A stretch of DNA of 41,817 nt, taken from NCBI GenBank assembly GCA_017524035.1, contig JAFWUY010000014.1, forward strand, positions 1 to 41,817, written 5' to 3'. Positions within the stretch are counted from its first letter, which is position 1; every line of letters begins with the position of its first letter. Origin of the DNA: Lachnospiraceae bacterium. GTDB taxonomy: Bacteria; Bacillota; Clostridia; Lachnospirales; Lachnospiraceae. The translations under genes were made by a program, and so were the position numbers. Positions 5,805-14,084 of this stretch are shown one piece after another. The notes beneath the pieces were generated by a model. It ran no database searches, was not told the origin of the DNA, and saw only the letters and a list, made by a program, of their open reading frames with translations.

Positions 5805-8081
5805 TTATTCCGTGGGAGTAATAAGATACGGTGAAATATGGGTTTTTACGGCTTCCTCAAGCTCATAGGGATCGACCGGCTTGGACAGATATCCGTCAAA
5901 TCCCGCCTCCAGATACATCTCCATGCTTCCGGATACAGCATTTGCCGTAAGTGCGATCTCGGGTACGGATCTGTTGGGATTGCCTTCATCGGCGCGGATC
6001 ATCTGCATGGTCTCCACTCCGTCCGGATTGGGCATCATATGGTCCATGAATATGCAATCGTATTTCTTTTGTCTGGTAAGCTCCAGTGCCTCGTTTCCGC
6101 CGGTTGCCTGATCTATCTGAACCTTGGTGGCCTTAAGCAGTGAAACGAATACGGCAAGATTCATTTCGTTGTCATCGACAATCAGTACCTTGGCGGCGGG
6201 TGCCGTAAACGAAGGCTCGTACTTTTTCCTTTTCACTTTTTCACCTTCTTTGCTTATCCTTACAGCGCCCACTATCCTGGCATCTGCAATCCTTTGGGGA
6301 ATCTTAACCGTAAATACGGAGCCCTCGCCGTAGCGGCTCGAAACCCTTATGCTTCCGCCCATTCCTTCACAGAGCTTCTTGGTGATCGCAAGTCCGAGTC
6401 CCGTTCCCTCGATATGGCGGTTTCTCTTTACATCAGCTCTTGCGAAGCTGTCGAATATGTGTCCGATATCCTCGCTGCGGATTCCTATTCCGGTGTCGCT
6501 CACGGTGATAACAAGATCGTACATATCCTCCCTGTAATCGCCGGATACCGAAATTCTTACATATCCCTCGTTCGTATATTTTACGGCATTGGTTATGAGG
6601 TTGATGAGCACCTGCTCTATCTTGTCTTCATCGCCCATAAGAACCGAAGGCATACCGGGATCGACATCAATGGATATGCGTAAGTTTTTTTCGAGTGCTT
6701 TCTTTTCAAGCATCTCTCCGCATGTGGATGTCAGCTCGATGATGGAATATTCCTTTTCGGAAAGTTCGAAATTTCCGGCCTCGATCTTGGAAAAATCAAG
6801 CACATCATTGATCAGGCTGAGCAGGATGTGTCCGGCCTTTTCAACATCCCTTGAGTAACCGAGTATTACCATATCCTGGGATTCCCTGGAGATCATCTCA
6901 TTCATTCCGAGAATGGTATTGATGGGAGTCCTTATCTCATGCGACATCGAAGAAAGGAAGCTGCTCTTTGCATTTGATGCTTCGAGTGCACGTTTCTCCG
7001 CTATTGCAAGCTTTTCATTCTTTTCCTCTATGGAGGAGATATAATCGCTCTCCTTGGTCACGTCATAGAACTCGATAAGATATCCGACTATATTGATATG
7101 CCCCGGCAGAAGATACCTGGTCTTGGTAAGATACCTTACTTCACTCTTAAGAACCCTTCCGGATATTCTGATGACCTTTCGGTAGACGGCTTTGCGGACG
7201 TCGGTCTCCTTCTCGATCATTTTGTCGAAACCGCCGAGCAGTTCGACGATCCTGCCTTTATTGTTACGCAGGCCCATATCTATCTCCTGGTCATTCAGTT
7301 CCTCGAAATACTGGCGGGCAAGATCATTGGAGCCGAGATACTTTTTCTTTTTGTCGAAGACTATGTATGCATACTCTTCCATCTTCTCCCAGGAGCGCAT
7401 GACATTATACGACATGTCATACATATCCATCCTGTTATAGATCACGAGAATTATGATCTCGGTTACGAGATATCCTATGCAGTTGAATTCAAACTCTATC
7501 TTGAATACCCTGTTGAAAACATAGATAAGAACATTTATCGCAAGGAAAAGGAAAAACATTAACGTGGTTTTGTACGACACGAGCGTTTTCCTGATAAATG
7601 CGCGGATGCACAGAACTCCACTCGCAGCAATATATGAAAAAAGAAATATCAGATAAAGCTTATGGAGCGGCCCGTATTCCTTGACAAGAACGGTATATCC
7701 GCCCGCATCGGCGATACCGACGTTTTTGTAATAGATGGGAGAGTATCCTATCGTAAGGACCAGTCCGAACATGAATGTCGAAAAAAGAAACATAAGAAAT
7801 CTCAGAGCATGATTGATCCTGATCTTGGTCATATCGGCTCCGATGCAAAAGACAAAAAAGGGAAGATAACATGCGCCGAGATATACGCAGTCGTTGGCGA
7901 TAACGGCGGCGGAGGCAGACCGTGAAACGGAGATGCCCAGATAACCGAAATTGGCTACAACGATGGAACACATAAGGAGAACGGTGTATATATTGGGACG
8001 TACACCTGATTCAACAAGAAGAACAATATTGAAGATCGCGAAGATAAATGCGACCAGATACAGAAAAATAACTACGTTCAA
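5805..8081 (-). CDS. Hybrid sensor histidine kinase with N-terminal 7TM region and receiver
   Basis: 758 aa. Residues 1-215 form seven membrane helices, like the 7TM histidine-kinase sensor domain. A PAS-like segment follows (about 235-345), then HisKA with H381 in SHEIRTP, HATPase_c (N-box about 495-505, G-boxes near 529-533 and 560-563) and a receiver domain (631-755) with phospho-acceptor D680 and conserved K734. It would autophosphorylate and pass phosphate to its own receiver; an HPt partner is not fused here. The start is a TTG at 8081, supported by AAGGTGG six nt upstream. It begins one base after the stop of the EAL protein gene, so the two are co-transcribed and probably share a signalling pathway. 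Confidence 0.9.
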   Translation of the reverse strand: MNVVIFLYLVAFIFAIFNIVLLVESGVRPNIYTVLLMCSIVVANFGYLGISVSRSASAAVIANDCVYLGACYLPFFVFCIGADMTKIRINHALRFLMFLFSTFMFGLVLTIGYSPIYYKNVGIADAGGYTVLVKEYGPLHKLYLIFLFSYIAASGVLCIRAFIRKTLVSYKTTLMFFLFLAINVLIYVFNRVFKIEFEFNCIGYLVTEIIILVIYNRMDMYDMSYNVMRSWEKMEEYAYIVFDKKKKYLGSNDLARQYFEELNDQEIDMGLRNNKGRIVELLGGFDKMIEKETDVRKAVYRKVIRISGRVLKSEVRYLTKTRYLLPGHINIVGYLIEFYDVTKESDYISSIEEKNEKLAIAEKRALEASNAKSSFLSSMSHEIRTPINTILGMNEMISRESQDMVILGYSRDVEKAGHILLSLINDVLDFSKIEAGNFELSEKEYSIIELTSTCGEMLEKKALEKNLRISIDVDPGMPSVLMGDEDKIEQVLINLITNAVKYTNEGYVRISVSGDYREDMYDLVITVSDTGIGIRSEDIGHIFDSFARADVKRNRHIEGTGLGLAITKKLCEGMGGSIRVSSRYGEGSVFTVKIPQRIADARIVGAVRISKEGEKVKRKKYEPSFTAPAAKVLIVDDNEMNLAVFVSLLKATKVQIDQATGGNEALELTRQKKYDCIFMDHMMPNPDGVETMQMIRADEGNPNRSVPEIALTANAVSGSMEMYLEAGFDGYLSKPVDPYELEEAVKTHISPYLITPTE

Positions 8082-8082
8082 T

Positions 8083-10038
8083 CTAATCCACCTTCATGAA
8101 TTTCACATAGTCCTTCTCAGTCATTGGCTTGGCGTAATAGAAGCCCTGGATGAAATCACATCCCTGAGATTCGAACCAATCAGATACCTCCTTTGATTCT
8201 ACACCTTCTACGACGATATGTGCACCCATACTCTTGATAAGATTGATAGCTTCACCGAGAATGCGTCTCTTGGAAGGATCCGCAGCCTCGTCGGTAAGCG
8301 TCTTGTCAAGCTTGATGACCTTATAAGGGAATGACATGACTCTGTGCAGGTTGGAATATCCCGAGCCGTAATCATCAAGTGAGAACCTTATTCCTTCGGC
8401 ACTCATCTGATTCATGGTCTCAAGTACTCTTTCATATGCACCGTCTGCCGCGGTCTCGGTGATCTCAAAATTGATCCATGAAGGATCGATACTGTACTCC
8501 TTCATATACTTCTTGATCTTGTCGGCCATATCAGCCTGCATGCACTGGATGATCGACAGGTTGACCTCGACATAATCGACACCGAGTTCATCGGGATGAT
8601 GCTCCGACAGAAATCTGCATACATCGCGAATTACAAAATCTCCGATATTGACTATCCTGCCGGTCCTCTCGGCGGCGGGAATGAAAATCGAAGGCGATAT
8701 CGATCCGAACTCTTCGGATTCAAGTCTGATGAGAGCCTCGGCACATCTGTACTCCTTATCCTTAAGCGAGTAGATGGGCTGATAGTACATTTCAAATCTG
8801 TTGTGCTTTATCGCATCCTCAATGATATTGTCGATCGAATTGAGTATTACGAATTCCCTGTCAAAGGAGATCTCCGAATACCTTACGGGCTTCCAGGGCT
8901 CGACAAGATTCTGCACTCTCTCGGAGAATTTGAGAAGCTCATCCTTGGTGGCAATATCCTCCGGAACAAGAACGGAACAGATACACATCTCGAGTTTAAG
9001 ATCGAATCCGCCGCCGGAGAAACCTTCCGAATATCTCTTGACGAGCTTTCCGAGCTGTTTCTTGATGAGGTCCCGGTCGAAGCGTCCCTGTATGATGTTC
9101 GCAAACAGACCGCCTCTTAAGTAATAGAAATCGGAGGAAACAAGCAGTCCCCTGTATCTTTCCTTAACGAGTGTGTCACCGATGGAATGAAGCATCCTTC
9201 TGTAGATCCTGATATCGGTAAGACTTCTGATCTCGGCATCATTCGAGATCTTGCACAGAATGATGACTGCATTTCGTCCGCTGAGGATCACATTCTCAAT
9301 ATCATTTTCAAAAGGAATGAAGGAAGAAAGACCCGTTTCGAGATCGATCGATTCATCGGGTCTGAATACGAAGAATGCAAGCAAAAGAATGGAGAGCGAT
9401 GCTCCGAACATTGCGGTAAGAAGCGAAGGGTAAACCTCCTGGATCATGATAGCCGTAACATTTATCGGGTAAACGAGAAGCATCGCAAGGAACTTCTCGG
9501 TACTTAATCTCCTTCTGATGATGATCAGCTGAACAAGGCTGAACACCATAAAATAGAAACCGAAATAATCGAAGAACTGCATCCAGCTGCCGCGCACATA
9601 GCACAGACCTGCTTCGGTAACGGTATAGTAAAACAATTTCTGGTTAAAGAAATTGGAATAGACTAATACAAGATATCCGATAAGCGGAATGAAATAAAAG
9701 AAACCTATACGGAAATCGGATTTGATCCGGCTCCATGTTCCGCTCATGATTCCGTAAAGACGTATGAGAAGAGGAAGCTGAACAGCTCTGAGGAAACAGA
9801 ATATATATCCCATAACGAACCTGAAAAGAATCGAAGATCCGATGGCCGTATATTCGTTATAGGGAATGGACCTGAGTACATCAAAAAGACAGCTGAAGAT
9901 CATCAGGATCGTAAGCTGGATGAATGCTCTGTTTAACCTGCCGAGATACATTTTGCGAAGCAGTAATGAAACCACGATCGCAAACAGCACGCAAACAGAA
10001 CAGATATCAAAATATACTATTCTGTCCACTATCTGCAC
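8083..10038 (-). CDS. Membrane EAL-domain c-di-GMP phosphodiesterase with degenerate GGDEF
   Basis: 651 aa. Residues 1-225 hold about six to seven membrane helices. Residues 232-385 look like a GGDEF fold whose signature is lost (YLRGGLFAN at 306-314), so no cyclase activity is expected. Residues 400-650 are an EAL domain with key residues present: EALIR (E434), VNLS, EITET, DDYGSGYSN, the K in VIKLDK, VEGVE and QGFYYAKP. It should hydrolyse c-di-GMP to pGpG at the inner face of the membrane. The GTG at 10038 is the first possible start because an in-frame TAA directly precedes it. It is the first gene of an operon with the hybrid kinase that starts one base after its stop. Confidence 0.92.
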   Translation of the reverse strand: MQIVDRIVYFDICSVCVLFAIVVSLLLRKMYLGRLNRAFIQLTILMIFSCLFDVLRSIPYNEYTAIGSSILFRFVMGYIFCFLRAVQLPLLIRLYGIMSGTWSRIKSDFRIGFFYFIPLIGYLVLVYSNFFNQKLFYYTVTEAGLCYVRGSWMQFFDYFGFYFMVFSLVQLIIIRRRLSTEKFLAMLLVYPINVTAIMIQEVYPSLLTAMFGASLSILLLAFFVFRPDESIDLETGLSSFIPFENDIENVILSGRNAVIILCKISNDAEIRSLTDIRIYRRMLHSIGDTLVKERYRGLLVSSDFYYLRGGLFANIIQGRFDRDLIKKQLGKLVKRYSEGFSGGGFDLKLEMCICSVLVPEDIATKDELLKFSERVQNLVEPWKPVRYSEISFDREFVILNSIDNIIEDAIKHNRFEMYYQPIYSLKDKEYRCAEALIRLESEEFGSISPSIFIPAAERTGRIVNIGDFVIRDVCRFLSEHHPDELGVDYVEVNLSIIQCMQADMADKIKKYMKEYSIDPSWINFEITETAADGAYERVLETMNQMSAEGIRFSLDDYGSGYSNLHRVMSFPYKVIKLDKTLTDEAADPSKRRILGEAINLIKSMGAHIVVEGVESKEVSDWFESQGCDFIQGFYYAKPMTEKDYVKFMKVD

Positions 10039-10066
10039 TTAAAATAGTCCCCCACTGACAGTTTTA

Positions 10067-10096
10067 AGTATATCAATTAAAATAGATTAAAAACAA
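10067..10096 (-). promoter_or_regulatory. Promoter of the EAL-kinase operon
   Basis: On the minus strand, -35 TTGTTT (10096-10091), an 18-nt spacer and -10 TATACT (10072-10067) lie about 30 nt upstream of the GTG start at 10038. Confidence 0.6.
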
Positions 10097-10104
10097 CTTA
10101 AAAA

Positions 10105-10137
10105 CACAAAAAACTGCAGGGTAATACCCTGCAGTTT
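10105..10137 (-). terminator. Terminator of the 124-aa membrane protein gene
   Basis: A perfect stem AAACTGCAGGGTA (111-123 of the 10 kb block) with its complement at 10125-10137 is followed on the minus strand by a T-rich tail (TTTTTTGTG). It starts 13 nt after the stop codon. Confidence 0.88.
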
Positions 10138-10150
10138 GATTGTAAAACGA

Positions 10151-10525
10151 TTAAGCGAGCTGATCCCAGTAGTTCTTGATTGCGAAGTAAAGGATAAGTA
10201 CGCTGATGATAGCGCTGCCGATAGCTCTTACGCCTGTGCTGATTCCGGTGCCCTGAACTGCTCCGAGAATGAAGCTGAGGATAATGTTGCAAACCTGGCA
10301 TCCGCAGATAATGAAGAAACCAACCTTTTTCTTCTTGAAAAGAAGTGTTGTAACACCAACGATGATAGCTACTTCAAGTACTACTGTAATGAGCATAAGT
10401 ACAATGAAGAGAGGTCCGAGAATAAATGATCCTACAAGACCGACAACTGAGATTACAAGTGCAATGATGTTAACAACAAATACGAACCAGAGCCAAAACT
10501 TAGCAAAACCTTTCCATTCAAACAT
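10151..10525 (-). CDS. Small four-helix membrane protein
   Basis: 124 aa with four hydrophobic segments (about 8-33, 38-62, 68-90 and 98-117). A KKKK turn lies between helices 2 and 3, and a GCQVC motif (two Cys) opens helix 3. No family was recognised. The start is well supported by AGGAGGAAG upstream. It has its own promoter and terminator, so it is probably a single-gene transcript. It lies downstream of the radical SAM gene, with a 102-nt gap. A role in that system (for example export or membrane accommodation) is possible but not shown. Confidence 0.8.
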   Translation of the reverse strand: MFEWKGFAKFWLWFVFVVNIIALVISVVGLVGSFILGPLFIVLMLITVVLEVAIIVGVTTLLFKKKKVGFFIICGCQVCNIILSFILGAVQGTGISTGVRAIGSAIISVLILYFAIKNYWDQLA

Positions 10526-10568
10526 TTTTATTCTTCCTCCTGTGAATAAAATAAAAGTTCCGAAAAGT

Positions 10569-10597
10569 ATTTTAGCGTATTAAAGTACCAAAAACAA
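10569..10597 (-). promoter_or_regulatory. Promoter of the 124-aa membrane protein gene
   Basis: On the minus strand, -35 TTGTTT (10597-10592), a 17-nt spacer and -10 TAAAAT (10574-10569). A sequence resembling the uxu/eda operator (TAGTATATTAGTAT, 10610-10597) overlaps the upstream edge of the -35. In this AT-rich stretch that could be chance. Confidence 0.6.
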
Positions 10598-10627
10598 TAC
10601 TAATATACTATATTTTGTGTTATTTAT

Positions 10628-11743
10628 TCAAAAAAGTACGTCTTTGAAACAAATTAGCGGTTTATTGTTTACATAATCAAAGCTGTGATGAGCTCCGCCG
10701 GCACACCATTTTTCATATTCGCATTCGCTGCAGTCCTTATTTCTCTCGGACAGATGCTTTCTGAATGTTTCAAAACGGTTATTCCAGATATCCGTAAACG
10801 ATTCATTATTAACATTACCGAAGATCGTCTCGGGACCGGGCATTATATCGAGACATCCCGTAACGGAACCATCCGCCCTTATGCTCGCTGTGAACACACC
10901 GGCATTGCAGAGGAACATCCTGTTTCTTACGTTGCCCTCCAGATCCGCTCCGAGGAAATGCGAACAGCCGTACTCTACCGGGAATCCCTCTCTCCTCTTT
11001 TCAAGGATAAAGGAGAACATTCTTCTCTGATCCTCGGGAGTAAGAAGCATATCGGGATGCTCGAGCGCTCTTCCGATGGGCTCTATTCCGATGACTCTCC
11101 ATGAATCTACATCGATCCCGTTTACTATTTCGAAAAGCTCATCAAGTTCTGCGATATTCCTGTGATTGATGACCGTTGTGATCTGAATCGCGTGGAAGCA
11201 GTCCTCATCGATGAGATTCTGTATACCCCTCATCGCAAGATCGTACCCGCCCCGCAGACCTCTCTGTGCATCATGCGTGTCGCGCAGTCCGTCGATGCTC
11301 ACGGATATGGTCGCCATTCCGCACTCTTTAAGTCTGCGTGCGTTCTCCTTCGTGATAAGGGTCGCATTCGAGGTCATACCCCATCCGAAACCTTTATCAT
11401 GAACCATTCCGACTATGTCAAAGAAATCCTTCCTGAGCATCGGCTCGCCGCCGGTGATGCAGATCTGTATCCTTTTTTTGTCAAAATTTGCCGCAACCTC
11501 ATCAAGGATCTCCCCGTATTTTTCGACGGAAAGTCCGGTTGGTGCATCGATCGCGCAACCCGATCCGCAATGGAAGCAGTGTTCGTTGCAGCTGAGCGTG
11601 AGCTCGAAAAAAAGATGCCTGAGGTCAGGCTCTTTATACAGTCTTTCCCTGACCTCAGACCTTCTGTTTAACGTATCGTTTTTAAGTCCCATGACCTCGG
11701 GGACTTCAGCGGAAAATTTTTTAAACTCTTCTAATGTCATCAT
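10628..11743 (-). CDS. Radical SAM/SPASM enzyme, lipoprotein-associated
   Basis: 371 aa. The radical SAM [4Fe-4S] motif is C52-x3-C56-x2-C59 in LSCNEHCFHCGSGC, with an extra C63. The SAM-binding GGEP is at 98-101. A SPASM domain follows, with C279, C297, C338, C341, C347 and C365, enough for one or two auxiliary Fe-S clusters. SPASM proteins of this kind usually modify ribosomally made peptides or act as maturases. The ATG at 11743 overlaps the stop of the preceding lipoprotein gene (ATGATGA), with GGAG upstream, so the two are translationally coupled. Segments such as WGMTSN, SIDGLRDTHD and CSHFLGADLEGNVR recall, from memory, the rSAM/lipoprotein-system enzymes (TIGR04133) of Bacteroidetes. 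The likely substrate is the YGPP-repeat lipoprotein; the chemistry is unknown. Confidence 0.92.
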   Translation of the reverse strand: MMTLEEFKKFSAEVPEVMGLKNDTLNRRSEVRERLYKEPDLRHLFFELTLSCNEHCFHCGSGCAIDAPTGLSVEKYGEILDEVAANFDKKRIQICITGGEPMLRKDFFDIVGMVHDKGFGWGMTSNATLITKENARRLKECGMATISVSIDGLRDTHDAQRGLRGGYDLAMRGIQNLIDEDCFHAIQITTVINHRNIAELDELFEIVNGIDVDSWRVIGIEPIGRALEHPDMLLTPEDQRRMFSFILEKRREGFPVEYGCSHFLGADLEGNVRNRMFLCNAGVFTASIRADGSVTGCLDIMPGPETIFGNVNNESFTDIWNNRFETFRKHLSERNKDCSECEYEKWCAGGAHHSFDYVNNKPLICFKDVLF

Positions 11744-12177
11744 TTTTCTCCGGTGAAATCTTCGGGCGGTCCGTAAACATCCTCCATGGGTTCGTCAATT
11801 TCCTGATAATCCTCGGGAGGACCGTAGACGGGAGTAACGGGCAAATCGATATCATCCTCGTCACTGTGGCTGAACCACTCGGGAGGACCGTAGACAGTCT
11901 CTATGGGTTCATCGTCATCGCCCATGTCAAAATCCTCGGGAGGTCCGTAAACCTCGAGACCGGGCTCTTCAATATCATCGTCTATGATGAGTGGAGGACC
12001 GTAATCCGTCTGCATGGGATCGTCCGGTTCATCACCGCCAAAATACTCGGGAGGTCCGTAAACATCCGGAGAAGGACCGTCGGGAGGTCCGTATACACCG
12101 CAGCTCGAAATGCCGATCAATGCTCCGGCGGCAGCAAGCGCAGATGCAAATGTCAGTTTTCCTTTTGCTTTTTTCAT
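11740..12177 (-). CDS. Acidic lipoprotein with seven YGPP repeats, probable rSAM substrate
   Basis: 145 aa. Residues 1-25 are a lipoprotein signal peptide (basic MKKAKGK, hydrophobic core, lipobox ISSC with C26). The mature part is strongly acidic and built of seven YGPP units at Y29, Y40, Y59, Y77, Y96, Y118 and Y135. The unit is roughly [DE]EP-x3-VYGPPE-[DWY]-[FY], about 17-22 residues apart. C26 is the only cysteine. It would be lipid-anchored outside the membrane. GAGGG lies 9 nt before the ATG. Its stop overlaps the start of the radical SAM/SPASM gene, the classic layout of a modified peptide and its enzyme. The CGVYGPP start of the mature protein recalls the CMYGTP-type motif of the Bacteroidetes rSAM-associated lipoproteins (TIGR04134, from memory). 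The repeat expansion is the odd feature. Confidence 0.88.
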   Translation of the reverse strand: MKKAKGKLTFASALAAAGALIGISSCGVYGPPDGPSPDVYGPPEYFGGDEPDDPMQTDYGPPLIIDDDIEEPGLEVYGPPEDFDMGDDDEPIETVYGPPEWFSHSDEDDIDLPVTPVYGPPEDYQEIDEPMEDVYGPPEDFTGEK

Positions 12178-12229
12178 ATGAATTCCCTCAATGTAAACTA
12201 CGGCAAGTCAGGTTTAAAGCTTATCGGCA

Positions 12230-13918
12230 TCATGCCTCTTTATCACTGTAATCGGGATGCGCAAGAACCTTTTCAAAATCCTTCTTTTTAAGCGGCTTAT
12301 TGAAAAAGTATCCCTGTCCGCGGACGCATCCGTATTTCTTCAAAAGCTTTATATGCTCCGGGATCTCAACGCCCTCGGCAATCGTAGACATTCCCAGTTC
12401 CTCGGCCATCGAGATTATATGCTTCATCATGACCATATCGCGGTCGCTGATATCGGCTTTGTCGAGGAAGCTCTTATCTATCTTGATCTCGGTAAACGGA
12501 ATATCCTTGATCATGCTCATCGAAGAATAGCCCACACCGAAATCATCCACGGACACCTCGAATCCCGCTTCCCTGAACTGCTTGACGATGGTGTTCAGTC
12601 TGATGAGATCCGCTTCGTTCGTGGTCTCGGTGATCTCAATGACGATCAGGGAATGAGGAACCTTGTATCTGTCAACTATCTCTACAACATCCTTTACAAA
12701 GTAAGGATTGGAAAGATGCTTTCTCGAGAAATTCGAGGATACCCTTACGGGATTCTTTCCTTCTGCGATCCATCCCGCAATATCCTTGCAGACCACCTCG
12801 AGAATATAAAGATCGAGAACGCAGATTCTCTTACTCTGCTCAAGAACGGGAATAAAGTCATCGGGCATTACATACTCTCCGTCACGCTTCCATCTGCAGA
12901 GAGCTTCGGCTCCGATAAGTTTGAAATTATCAAGATTTATCTTGGGCTGATAATATGCTTCGAATTCCCTGTTTGTGACAGCGGCTTTAAAGCATGCTTC
13001 GATCAGTCTCGTCCTGTTCATCATTTCCATCATAGACTGATCGTAATACTGGATCTGAAGCTTTTCCTTCTTGGCAAGAAGCATGGAGGTCATTGCAAAA
13101 TCAACGCACTCGTCGGGTGTTTTCTCTTCACCGGTGCAGTTATATATTCCGCAGTATGCTCCGAGCTTTACACGTCCGACACCTCCGCCTTCAACATCAA
13201 AATGTTCGCCCTTAAGTTTTTCGACGATTTGATCGGTCTTATCCTTTTTGCACAGTATGCAGAAATTATCTCCGCCCATCCTGCTTAAGTTTTCCGGCTG
13301 GGTAAGTCCTTCGGAAACAAGGTCCGTGAATCTCTTCAGAACACTGTCGGATTCTTCTCTTCCGAGAAGCGTATTGAGTCCGGAAATATTGATCAGATTG
13401 AAAAAGATAACGGAATAATCGGACAGCTTTCCGAGCTTAAATACCATTCCGATCATCTTGTGAAAATAAAAATCGTTGAAGTATCCGTGTCCAAGTTCAT
13501 GGAATACGGCATAGTCTATGAACTCCTTCATCCTGATACGGCTCTTTACGGTCGTCATAATGAGAAGGAATCCCCTGACCAGTTCTCTTTCTTCTGTGTT
13601 CCATTCGTAATCGGCCTGCGGAAAAATGGCGATCTTGATTATCGCACCGGTGGACATGACAATACGGTTTACGACGCAGTCATCCTCATTGATCCTGTCG
13701 GAATTGAAAAGAAAATCCTGCGAGATCGGCTCTTCGGCGATCTCACTGTTCATATCCGCATATTCGGACAGAACCACACGTCCTATCTTGAGAAGCTTGT
13801 TAAGCTCACGTGAATATTCGTCATCACGGTCGCTTTTGTAGATAACTACTCCCGCCTCATTGCAGAAAAAATCATACAGTTTTGATTTGATCAGATCTAT
13901 GTTCGTAAGATTTTCCAT
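12230..13918 (-). CDS. Cytoplasmic GGDEF-EAL protein, probable c-di-GMP phosphodiesterase
   Basis: 562 aa with no membrane helix. Residues 1-125 are an uncharacterised N-terminal sensor region. Residues 133-295 are a GGDEF domain with altered signature RMGGDNF (GGDNF, 215-219), so cyclase activity is doubtful. Residues 303-555 are an EAL domain with EALCRW (E338), SNFSRKHL, EITET, DDFGVGYSS, the K in EIKIDK, AEGVE and QGYFFNKP, consistent with an active phosphodiesterase. The ATG at 13918 (MENLTNID) is preferred over an in-frame TTG at 13957; neither has a strong ribosome binding site. The YGPP lipoprotein gene begins 52 nt after its stop with no obvious terminator or strong promoter between, so the genes may be co-transcribed. 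Confidence 0.9.
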   Translation of the reverse strand: MENLTNIDLIKSKLYDFFCNEAGVVIYKSDRDDEYSRELNKLLKIGRVVLSEYADMNSEIAEEPISQDFLFNSDRINEDDCVVNRIVMSTGAIIKIAIFPQADYEWNTEERELVRGFLLIMTTVKSRIRMKEFIDYAVFHELGHGYFNDFYFHKMIGMVFKLGKLSDYSVIFFNLINISGLNTLLGREESDSVLKRFTDLVSEGLTQPENLSRMGGDNFCILCKKDKTDQIVEKLKGEHFDVEGGGVGRVKLGAYCGIYNCTGEEKTPDECVDFAMTSMLLAKKEKLQIQYYDQSMMEMMNRTRLIEACFKAAVTNREFEAYYQPKINLDNFKLIGAEALCRWKRDGEYVMPDDFIPVLEQSKRICVLDLYILEVVCKDIAGWIAEGKNPVRVSSNFSRKHLSNPYFVKDVVEIVDRYKVPHSLIVIEITETTNEADLIRLNTIVKQFREAGFEVSVDDFGVGYSSMSMIKDIPFTEIKIDKSFLDKADISDRDMVMMKHIISMAEELGMSTIAEGVEIPEHIKLLKKYGCVRGQGYFFNKPLKKKDFEKVLAHPDYSDKEA

Positions 13919-13994
13919 ACTTATGTTAATAATACCATTTTCCTGTGCTTTCCGCAAAGATTATGTAAAACGCTTACCAATAAAACAGGCCGGA

Positions 13995-14075
13995 GAAACA
14001 GGGGTGGAAACAGGGAGGACGGTTTACGCTGTTTTGATGAAATTTTCAAAACAGCGTAAGCCGTCCCCATGTTTC
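13995..14075. repeat. GGGGACGG-type dispersed repeat with long hairpin, copy 2
   Basis: Arms of about 28 nt at 14007-14035 (containing GGACGGTTTACGCTGTTTT) and 14048-14075 (AAAACAGCGTAAGCCGTCC and on) pair with few mismatches around a 12-nt loop. They are preceded by another GAAACAGGGG. It lies just past the stop of the GH3 gene, so it could stop or stabilise that transcript. It lacks a U-tract, and its core resembles the repeat at 5703-5746. Confidence 0.7.
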
Positions 14076-14084
14076 TGATATCAT

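Noticed and set aside
10039..10110. c-di-GMP riboswitch before the EAL gene
   Set aside because: The leader is under 70 nt and lacks the GEMM core sequences and paired helices. Only a promoter can be supported.
11740..12110. Regularly spaced short DNA repeats that could be read as a CRISPR array
   Set aside because: The repeats (core GGGAGG-CCGTA) are the codons of the YGPP units in an intact reading frame. Spacing is irregular and the spacers are coding.
13400..13560. HELGH zinc-protease-like motif in the GGDEF-EAL protein
   Set aside because: The motif lies where GGDEF domains have their conserved N-terminal turn (the DxLTGLxN position), and the rest of the protein is a clear GGDEF-EAL. 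No other protease feature is present, so HExxH is coincidental.
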